This document shows positions 5,791-10,932 of a DNA stretch of 10,932 bases, one piece after another. The notes under the pieces were generated by a model that saw only the letters and a list, made by a program, of their open reading frames with translations, was not told the DNA's origin and did no database searches. The position numbers and the translations under genes were made by a program. How positions within the stretch are numbered: the stretch's first letter is position 1; each line of letters opens with the position of its first letter. Source of the stretch: Porticoccaceae bacterium (GTDB lineage Bacteria; Pseudomonadota; Gammaproteobacteria; Pseudomonadales; Porticoccaceae); NCBI GenBank assembly GCA_019090225.1, contig JAHRWI010000248.1, forward strand, positions 1-10,932, given 5' to 3'.

Positions 5791-8067
5791 ATGTTAAGTC
5801 GCGATTTAGAAATGACCCTGAATGTCGCTTTTCAAAATGCGACCTCAAAGCACCATGAATTTATGACGGTCGAGCACTTGTTGCTGGCATTACTCGACGA
5901 TAATTCCGCCGTCCACGTCCTCAAGGCCTGTGGGGCTGATCTGGCGACCTTGCGTCGAGACCTCGAGGAGTTTATTGATTCTACCACGCCGGTGTTTCCC
6001 AGCGACAACCTCGATCATGAAGCCCAGCCCACTTTGGCCTTTCAGCGGGTGATTCAGCGGGCAATATTTCATGTTCAATCCTCAGGGAAAAATGAAGTCC
6101 AGGGAGAAAATGTCCTGGTGGCCATCTTTACCGAGCAGGAAAGTCAGGCGGTATATTTTCTGCGATTACAGAATATCTCCCGGATCGATCTCATTAACTT
6201 TATCTCTCATGGCATTGGTAAATATGCCAATCAATCGGATAGACAGGAAGGCGACGGCCTGGATCCCGGAGTTGAAGGCGCGGCCACCGAGGGCGGTGAA
6301 AAAGAAGCGTCGCCTCTAGAGCAGTTTGCTATCAACCTAAATGGTCAGGCAGAGAAAGGTTATATCGACCCGCTGGTTGGCAGAGCGGCTGAACTTGAAA
6401 GAGTGGCGCAGATACTAGTGCGACGCCGTAAGAATAACCCTCTTTTGGTGGGGGAATCCGGGGTGGGTAAAACTGCCATCGCTGAAGGTCTGGCTAAATT
6501 GATTGTCGAAGGCGATGTCCCCGAACCCTTGATAGGCAGTGTTATTTATTCCCTGGATATGGGGGCCTTATTGGCAGGCACTAAATACCGTGGTGACTTC
6601 GAAAAACGCTTCAAGGGTCTGCTCGCTGAGCTTGAACAGCAGGATAAAGCTATACTTTTCATCGATGAAATACACACCATCATTGGTGCCGGTGCGGCAT
6701 CGGGTGGGGTGATGGATGCCTCTAACCTGCTTAAGCCCTTGCTGACCTCTGGCAAGATCCGCTGTTTTGGGTCGACTACTTACCATGAATATCGCGGTAT
6801 TTTTGAAAAGGACAAGGCGCTGTCCAGGCGTTTCCAAAAGATCGATGTTCCAGAGCCATCGGTGCGGGAAACCATCGCCATTCTCAAGGGTCTGAAATCC
6901 CGTTTTGAAGAACATCACGGTTTGCGTTTTACTCAGGGGGCTTTAAAAAGCGCTGCTGAGCTGGCAGAAAAATACATTAACGACCGATTTTTACCTGACA
7001 AAGCTATTGATGTTATCGATGAGGCGGGTGCTTATCAGCAGCTACAACCAGCATCGAAACGTAAAAAAAGCATCACCAGTGGCGATATCGAAGCGGTGGT
7101 GGCAAAGATCGCGCGAATACCGCCTAAAAGTGTCTCCAGCTCAGATAAGGAGCAACTGCGAAATCTCGGCGATAAACTTAAAATGGTGGTATTTGGCCAG
7201 GATGAAGCAATCGGCAGCCTCGATGCCGCTATAAAACTGGCACGAGCGGGTCTGCGCGACGGTGACAAACCCATCGGCTCCTTCCTGTTCTCTGGCCCCA
7301 CAGGGGTGGGTAAAACGGAAGTGTCGAAGCAGCTAGCCGAAGTCCTGGGTGTCGAGTTGCTGCGCTTCGATATGTCCGAATATATGGAGCGTCACACTGT
7401 GTCGCGGCTGATTGGTGCCCCGCCGGGCTACGTAGGTTTTGATCAGGGCGGTTTGTTGACTGATGCCGTTACCACTCACCCCCACTCGGTGGTTTTGCTC
7501 GATGAAATAGAAAAAGCCCATCCCGACGTGTTTAACCTCTTGTTGCAGGTGATGGATCACGGCACCTTGACCGATAACAATGGCCGTAAAGCCGACTTCC
7601 GCAATGTCATATTGATTATGACGACCAATGCGGGTGCTGAGCACATGAGTCGTGCCTCGATTGGCTTTACCAAGCAGGATCACAGTAGTGAAGGTTCTGA
7701 GGCGGTTAAAAAGATGTTTACCCCGGAATTCCGCAACCGGCTTGATGCCATTATTCAGTTTGGTGCCCTTGGTCAAGGCGTGATCAAGACCGTTGTCGAC
7801 AAATTCCTCGTTCAGCTCCAGGCCCAGCTCGATGATAAGAAAGTCACCCTTGACGTTGATGACGAAGCGAGAGAGTGGCTGGCAGTGAACGGCTACGATG
7901 AAAAAATGGGTGCCCGGCCCATGGCCCGATTAATTCAGGAAAAGCTCAAAAAACCCCTGGCGGAAGAAGTCCTATTCGGCAAATTATCGGCGGGGGGTGG
8001 CTGTGTCAAAGTGACGGTCAGCGATGGGGAGTTAGCCCTTGAAGCTTTGGAACTTGCCGAGAGCTAG
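5791..8067 (+). CDS. clpA: ATP-dependent Clp protease ATP-binding subunit ClpA
   Basis: ClpA is a hexameric double-ring AAA+ unfoldase that threads substrates into ClpP. The 758 residues equal E. coli ClpA. The N-domain (1 to about 145) docks ClpS, followed by a Gly/Glu-rich linker (about 150-175). The first AAA+ module has Walker A GESGVGKT (221-228), pore loop KYRG (265-268) and Walker B ILFIDE (288-293). The second has Walker A GPTGVGKT (502-509), pore loop GYVG (546-549) and Walker B VVLLDE (567-572), with FRNRLD near 647-652. The IGF tripeptide (624-626) is the ClpP-docking loop. There is no ClpB-type coiled-coil middle domain, which separates it from ClpB/ClpC. AGGA with 7-nt spacing precedes the ATG. 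The gene is intact, last in clpSA, and its stop codon lies within a terminator hairpin. clpP is not in this window. Confidence 0.98.
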   Translation: MLSRDLEMTLNVAFQNATSKHHEFMTVEHLLLALLDDNSAVHVLKACGADLATLRRDLEEFIDSTTPVFPSDNLDHEAQPTLAFQRVIQRAIFHVQSSGKNEVQGENVLVAIFTEQESQAVYFLRLQNISRIDLINFISHGIGKYANQSDRQEGDGLDPGVEGAATEGGEKEASPLEQFAINLNGQAEKGYIDPLVGRAAELERVAQILVRRRKNNPLLVGESGVGKTAIAEGLAKLIVEGDVPEPLIGSVIYSLDMGALLAGTKYRGDFEKRFKGLLAELEQQDKAILFIDEIHTIIGAGAASGGVMDASNLLKPLLTSGKIRCFGSTTYHEYRGIFEKDKALSRRFQKIDVPEPSVRETIAILKGLKSRFEEHHGLRFTQGALKSAAELAEKYINDRFLPDKAIDVIDEAGAYQQLQPASKRKKSITSGDIEAVVAKIARIPPKSVSSSDKEQLRNLGDKLKMVVFGQDEAIGSLDAAIKLARAGLRDGDKPIGSFLFSGPTGVGKTEVSKQLAEVLGVELLRFDMSEYMERHTVSRLIGAPPGYVGFDQGGLLTDAVTTHPHSVVLLDEIEKAHPDVFNLLLQVMDHGTLTDNNGRKADFRNVILIMTTNAGAEHMSRASIGFTKQDHSSEGSEAVKKMFTPEFRNRLDAIIQFGALGQGVIKTVVDKFLVQLQAQLDDKKVTLDVDDEAREWLAVNGYDEKMGARPMARLIQEKLKKPLAEEVLFGKLSAGGGCVKVTVSDGELALEALELAES

Positions 8068-8085
8068 TGTCTCGGCCTAGTTTTT
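8056..8085 (+). terminator. Intrinsic terminator overlapping the end of clpA
   Basis: GCCGAGA (8056-8062) and TCTCGGC (8070-8076) form a perfect 7-bp stem with a 7-nt loop, GCTAGTG, that carries the clpA stop codon TAG (8065-8067). Four nucleotides after the stem comes a run of five T (8081-8085). The left arm codes for the last clpA residues. Confidence 0.65.
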
Positions 8086-8089
8086 GGGG

Positions 8090-8127
8090 CCTGATTTTTA
8101 AGGTCAGGTTTTAAGGCTCAGTTTTTT
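8090..8127 (+). terminator. Second weak terminator and 13-bp tandem repeat after clpA
   Basis: CCTGA (8090-8094) pairs with TCAGG (8104-8108) and is followed by TTTT. The unit TTTTAAGG(C)TCAG occurs twice in tandem (8096-8108 and 8109-8121) and is followed by six T (8122-8127). It may be a back-up terminator behind the one at 8056-8085. Confidence 0.4.
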
Positions 8128-8189
8128 AGACCCGCCCTCCGTCTCCAGTTATCGAAACCGGTGCGAAGGTAAGTGAGGGGTTGTCAGAT

Positions 8190-8219
8190 GGACTTTGTTT
8201 AAACGGACTTTGTCTAAAT
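8190..8219. repeat. Two tandem copies of a 15-bp unit
   Basis: GGACTTTGTTTAAAC (8190-8204) is followed immediately by GGACTTTGTCTAAAT (8205-8219), with two mismatches. It lies in the convergent gap between clpA and infA, 30 nt beyond the infA stop codon. No function is evident; slippage duplication is likely. Confidence 0.7.
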
Positions 8220-8233
8220 AAGCCAGCGGCTAT

Positions 8234-8255
8234 AGATAGAAAAGAGCGACTATCT
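8234..8255 (-). other. Hairpin across the infA stop codon
   Basis: On the minus strand AGATAG (8255-8250, containing the TAG stop) can pair with CTATCT (8239-8234) across a 10-nt loop. No T-run follows, so it is not a normal intrinsic terminator; it could stabilise the infA 3' end or be chance. Confidence 0.25.
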
Positions 8256-8468
8256 GGCGCGGAAAGTAATGCGGCCCTTGCTTAAATCGTAGGGAGTGAG
8301 TTCCACTGTCACCTGGTCGCCGGTCAAGATTCGAATGTAGTGCTTGCGCATCTTGCCAGAGATATGAGCTGTGACGACGTGGCCATTTTCCAGTTTTACT
8401 CGAAAAGTGGTGTTGGGAAGGGTTTCGATAACTTCACCTTCCATTTCAATTTGTTCTTCTTTTGCCAT
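8250..8468 (-). CDS. infA: Translation initiation factor IF-1
   Basis: IF-1 is a 72-residue OB-fold (S1-like) protein that binds the 30S A site during initiation. The sequence is a canonical full-length IF-1: MAKEEQIEMEGEVIETLPN, then FRVKLENGHVVTAHISGKMR, then YIRILTGDQVTVELTPYDL and a terminus ending RITFRAR. A GGAG at 8481-8484 sits 12 nt before the ATG, longer than optimal. It is separated from bpt by 119 nt, so it may have its own promoter in addition to reading from aat-bpt; I could not pick a convincing one. It converges on clpA. Confidence 0.98.
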   Translation of the reverse strand: MAKEEQIEMEGEVIETLPNTTFRVKLENGHVVTAHISGKMRKHYIRILTGDQVTVELTPYDLSKGRITFRAR

Positions 8469-8565
8469 GCGGCGTTGATACTCCAGTTAATTCTACGTTC
8501 AGTTCTGCAGATTAAGAATGCTATTGATTGTGCAGATGGGGGCGGCATTCTGCCTCAAAAGTACT

Positions 8566-8583
8566 CACTTGGCAAAGCCAGTG
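8566..8583 (-). terminator. Weak hairpin between bpt and infA
   Basis: On the minus strand, just after the bpt stop, CACTGGC pairs with GCCAAGTG across TTT with one bulged base. TTTT follows about six nucleotides later. It could be an attenuator or partial terminator between bpt and infA, but the T-run is short and displaced. Confidence 0.3.
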
Positions 8584-8587
8584 TCTG

Positions 8588-9310
8588 TTAGCCGATATCC
8601 ATCCATGTGTTGTTGACATAGAGTTGCTGGGGGTGAAAGTTGGATTTGTAGTTCATTTTGTCGCTATCTCTGATCCAGTAGCCCAGATAAACGTAGTCTA
8701 ATTGGTATTCTTCGGTGAGTTCTATCTGCTTTAAAACCGCATAAGTCCCCAGGCTGCGGCTGGCAAAGTCCGGATCGAAATACGTATAGATGGCTGATAA
8801 ACCGCTGCTTAACCAGTCGACAACGGCACAACAAATTAACTGGCCGTCGAGCCGAAATTCAAGATAGCGGGTGCAGTCCCATGCATCACCAATAAAGGTC
8901 TGGAATTGATCCAGGGAGGGCGGATACATGTCTCCATCGCTGTGCCGGACATCAATATAGCGTTCGAATATGCCGTAATGCTCATCAATATCAATAGTGG
9001 TGACGGACGTAAGCACCAGATCCGAATTGCGTTTGAGACTGCGCCGTTGCTGCCTGTTCGCCTTGAATTGGGTGGCGGGAATACGTATCGGAATACAGGA
9101 TTTACAGGTGACGCAACGCGGTGTGTAGACATATTTTCCGCTGCGTCGAAAACCGAGCAGCGACAAGCGATTGTAAGTATCACCACTGATCTCTAATTTG
9201 GGGTCAACAAAGGCGGTGATGGCATTCCTGTCATCCAGGTAACTACAGGGATGCGGCTCGGTTAAATAGAGCGGTATTGTTTTCAGGTCGGGACTGATGT
9301 CGCGGGTCAT
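8588..9310 (-). CDS. bpt: Aspartate/glutamate leucyltransferase (Bpt, ATE family)
   Basis: Bpt transfers Leu from Leu-tRNA to proteins with N-terminal Asp or Glu, making secondary N-degrons primary ones for ClpS-ClpAP. The 240-residue length fits bacterial Bpt (about 235-250). N-terminal ATE domain: EPHPCSYLDDR (18-28), LLGFRRSGKYVYTPRCVTC (51-69) and NRQQRRSLKRNSDL (85-98). C-terminal GNAT-like domain: DVRHSDGDMYP (120-130), FRLDGQLICCAVVDWL (152-167), SAIYTYFDPD (172-181), SLGTYAVL (186-193), and LDYVYLGYWIRDSDKMNYKS (204-223). Cysteines C22, C66, C69 and C72 match the cysteine set conserved in ATE-family N-domains. The start overlaps the aat stop by 4 nt (ATGA) and has no SD, indicating translational coupling. 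E. coli lacks this gene, as do other enterobacteria as far as I recall; Vibrio and Pseudomonas carry it. Confidence 0.95.
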   Translation of the reverse strand: MTRDISPDLKTIPLYLTEPHPCSYLDDRNAITAFVDPKLEISGDTYNRLSLLGFRRSGKYVYTPRCVTCKSCIPIRIPATQFKANRQQRRSLKRNSDLVLTSVTTIDIDEHYGIFERYIDVRHSDGDMYPPSLDQFQTFIGDAWDCTRYLEFRLDGQLICCAVVDWLSSGLSAIYTYFDPDFASRSLGTYAVLKQIELTEEYQLDYVYLGYWIRDSDKMNYKSNFHPQQLYVNNTWMDIG

Positions 9311-10050
9311 GATTTGTCGTCGAATGAAGAGCCAGTGAATAACTTAGCCGATATATTTTCGACAGGCCAGATAATTTTTGATTCAACGTTGCTTTGCAGG
9401 AGATCGAGAAACTCGCCACGATCGATCATAACTGCGCCCAGAGAAAACAGATGATCATTGCCGACCTGGCAATCGATGATGGCAAAACCACAGTCGTTCA
9501 GGGCTCTGGCCAGATGAGCCAGGGCAATTTTTGACGCGTCAGGGCGCAGGCTGAACATGGATTCGCCGCAAAACACTCCACCCGCAGCGACGCCATACAA
9601 GCCGCCTGCAAGCTGCCCGTCGATCCAGCATTCCACGGAGTGGGCGACACCCCGTTCAAACAAGCCGGTATAGGCCTGGATCATGGCCTCGGTAATCCAG
9701 GTGCCATCGCTGTAATGCCTTTGCCCCGAGCAGGCGCGAATAACCTCGCTGAAAGCGCGATCAGTGCTGATTTCATAGCGACCGGCTCGGAGGGTTTTCC
9801 GTAAACTTTTTGAGATATGTAGTTGATCGGGGAAAATCACTGCCCGAGGGTTGGGGCTCCACCAAAGCAAGGGTTGGCCCTCTTCATACCAGGGGAAAAT
9901 CCCCGAGCTATAGGCTTCAATCAGGGTGTCCGAATGCAAGTTGCCGCCCACAGCTAACAGGCCATCGGGTTCACTGAGGGCCTGCCTGGGATCGGGAAAG
10001 ATCACATGATCCGGATCCAGCAGGGTTAGTTCGCTAGAGTCTCCAGTCAT
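9307..10050 (-). CDS. aat: Leucyl/phenylalanyl-tRNA-protein transferase Aat
   Basis: Aat conjugates Leu or Phe from aminoacyl-tRNA to N-terminal Lys or Arg, creating primary N-degrons for ClpS. The 247 residues (E. coli 234) carry the family signature in order: EPDGLLAVGGNL (27-38), AYSSGIFPWY (46-55), LLWWSPNPRAVIFP (61-74), GTWIT (116-120), AHSVECW (136-142), GGLYGVAAGGVFCGESMFS (149-167), SKIALAHLA (173-181) and IIDCQVGNDHLFSLGA (191-206). By alignment from memory, W118, Y127, F160, E163, D193 and Q195 match the E. coli pocket and catalytic residues W111, Y120, F153, E156, D186 and Q188. A minor oddity is LFERG where LHxxG is usual. The ATG lacks its own SD but overlaps, as TAATG, the end of a five-codon frame with an SD. 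It is followed by bpt with a 4-nt overlap and lies 64 nt after trxB. Confidence 0.97.
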   Translation of the reverse strand: MTGDSSELTLLDPDHVIFPDPRQALSEPDGLLAVGGNLHSDTLIEAYSSGIFPWYEEGQPLLWWSPNPRAVIFPDQLHISKSLRKTLRAGRYEISTDRAFSEVIRACSGQRHYSDGTWITEAMIQAYTGLFERGVAHSVECWIDGQLAGGLYGVAAGGVFCGESMFSLRPDASKIALAHLARALNDCGFAIIDCQVGNDHLFSLGAVMIDRGEFLDLLQSNVESKIIWPVENISAKLFTGSSFDDKS

Positions 10051-10067
10051 TAGAAGATTTTAGCCAT
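10050..10067 (-). other. Possible 5-codon mini-ORF coupled to aat
   Basis: ATG at 10067 encodes MAKIF and ends in TAA at 10052-10050, overlapping the aat ATG as TAATG. AAAGG at 10078-10074 gives an SD with 6-nt spacing to this mini-ORF, while the aat ATG lacks one at normal distance. Termination-reinitiation is plausible but unproven. Confidence 0.3.
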
Positions 10068-10114
10068 TAGCAGCCTTTCGCTACTAAAGCCGCTTCATCG
10101 CAGCTCAGTTGCAC

Positions 10115-10932
10115 CTATTCCTGCTCATCCAGAAATCTTTCAGCATCCAGGGCGGCCATACACCCCGTTCCAGCCGAGGTCACAGCCTGACGATAAATAT
10201 GGTCGGCCACATCCCCCGATGCAAATACCCCGGGAACACTGGTCGCTGTTGCCTGTCCGCTCAGTCCACCCTGGGTGATGATGTAACCATTGTTCATATC
10301 CAGCTGATCGGTAAATATACCGGTGTTTGGTTTGTGGCCAATGGCGATAAAGACGCCGGACAGGTCAATATCGGTCGCGCCTTTGCCTTCCGTGCTTTCA
10401 ACACGCATGCCGGTAACCCCCGATGCATCGCCCAGTACTTCAGCAAGGGTGTGATTCCACATCAGAGTGATATTGCCATTGGCGGCTTTATTGATGATTT
10501 TATCTTGCATGATTTTTTCCGCCCGCAGGGCATCACGTCGATGAACCAGAACCACCTCACTGCATAAATTGGACAGATACAGGGCCTCCTCGACGGCGGT
10601 GTTGCCGCCGCCAATCACGGCGACTTTTTGATCTCGGTAAAAGAAACCATCACAGGTCGCACAGGCGCTGACGCCCTGGCCCATATAAGCCTCTTCTGAA
10701 GGCAGGCCGAGATAGGTGGCTGAAGCACCGGTGGCGATGATTAAGGCGTCGCAGGTATAGTGGCTGCTGCCCCTCAGGGTAAACGGACGTTGTCCTAAAT
10801 CGACTTCTTCGATATGATCTAAAATCACTTGTGTATCAAATCGTTCGGCATGTTTTTGCATTCGTAACATTAAGTCTGGACCCTGTACGCCGTCACAGTC
10901 TCCAGGCCAGTTATCGACATCGGTGGTGGTAG
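10115..10932 (-). CDS. trxB: Thioredoxin reductase TrxB (partial, N-terminus off window)
   Basis: TrxB is a cytoplasmic FAD flavoenzyme that passes electrons from NADPH to thioredoxin. The visible 271 residues start with TTTDVDNWPGD at the right edge, in frame; about 45-50 N-terminal residues with the FAD-binding GxGxxG are missing. Downstream come DALIIATGASATYLGLPSEE, the redox-active CATC of SACATCDGFF, the NADPH-binding VAVIGGGNTAVEEALYLS, VHRRD, VFIAIGHKPNT, and the FAD-binding C-terminal GDVADHIYRQAVTSAGTG with AALDAERFL. The sequence resembles E. coli TrxB throughout. An internal ATG at 10870 should not be taken as the start because conserved sequence continues upstream of it. It precedes aat by 64 nt on the same strand, likely part of trxB-aat-bpt(-infA). 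Confidence 0.96.
   Translation of the reverse strand, partial: TTTDVDNWPGDCDGVQGPDLMLRMQKHAERFDTQVILDHIEEVDLGQRPFTLRGSSHYTCDALIIATGASATYLGLPSEEAYMGQGVSACATCDGFFYRDQKVAVIGGGNTAVEEALYLSNLCSEVVLVHRRDALRAEKIMQDKIINKAANGNITLMWNHTLAEVLGDASGVTGMRVESTEGKGATDIDLSGVFIAIGHKPNTGIFTDQLDMNNGYIITQGGLSGQATATSVPGVFASGDVADHIYRQAVTSAGTGCMAALDAERFLDEQE

Noticed and set aside
7333..7776. 147-codon minus-strand frame opposite the second AAA+ module of clpA
   Set aside because: Antisense shadow of clpA; low-information composition and no start signal.
8469..8587. tRNA gene next to infA, as occurs near infA in some enterobacteria
   Set aside because: No TpsiC-loop-like GTTCGA block, acceptor stem pairing or CCA end in the 119-nt gap.

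Overview
This window is a compact block of conserved chromosomal housekeeping genes from a gammaproteobacterium. The protein sequences and the gene order (mnmA, nudJ, rluE, monomeric icd, cspD, clpS, clpA, infA, bpt, aat, trxB) closely resemble what I remember of the Pseudomonas aeruginosa chromosome. The rluE-nudJ-mnmA trio also sits beside icd in E. coli. Base composition looks moderate (about half G+C by eye), so a marine or environmental relative of Pseudomonadales/Cellvibrionales is more likely than a high-GC Pseudomonas; this placement is inference. I see no phage, IS element, tRNA, rRNA or CRISPR, and no sign of recent transfer.

Layout. 1-1907 (minus): rluE, nudJ and mnmA, a likely co-transcribed RNA-modification group; mnmA runs off the left edge. 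1908-2296: divergent promoter region. 2297-4528 (plus): NADP-dependent monomeric isocitrate dehydrogenase with a clear intrinsic terminator. 4846-5124 (minus): CspD-type cold-shock-domain protein with a strong ribosome binding site. 5125-5394: divergent region with a candidate cspD promoter and two very short ORFs ahead of clpS. 5395-8067 (plus): clpS-clpA, ending in a terminator hairpin that contains the clpA stop codon. 8250-10932 (minus): trxB (partial), aat, bpt and infA, read in that order and convergent with clpSA; aat and bpt overlap by 4 nt.

The unifying biology is the bacterial N-degron pathway. Aat adds Leu/Phe to N-terminal Lys/Arg, and Bpt adds Leu to N-terminal Asp/Glu. ClpS recognises the resulting bulky hydrophobic N-termini and hands them to the ClpA unfoldase, which feeds ClpP (not in this window). 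Both tagging enzymes, the adaptor and the unfoldase therefore lie within about 4.7 kb. The flanks supply translation (IF-1), tRNA thiolation (MnmA), 23S rRNA pseudouridylation (RluE), redox (TrxB) and TCA-cycle flux (Icd).

I did not find a convincing undescribed system. The observations most worth a second look are small. Short SD-preceded ORFs overlap the start codons of clpS and aat, both N-degron genes. The clpA stop codon sits in the loop of its terminator. Bpt carries a four-cysteine set. Several short tandem duplications lie in intergenic DNA.
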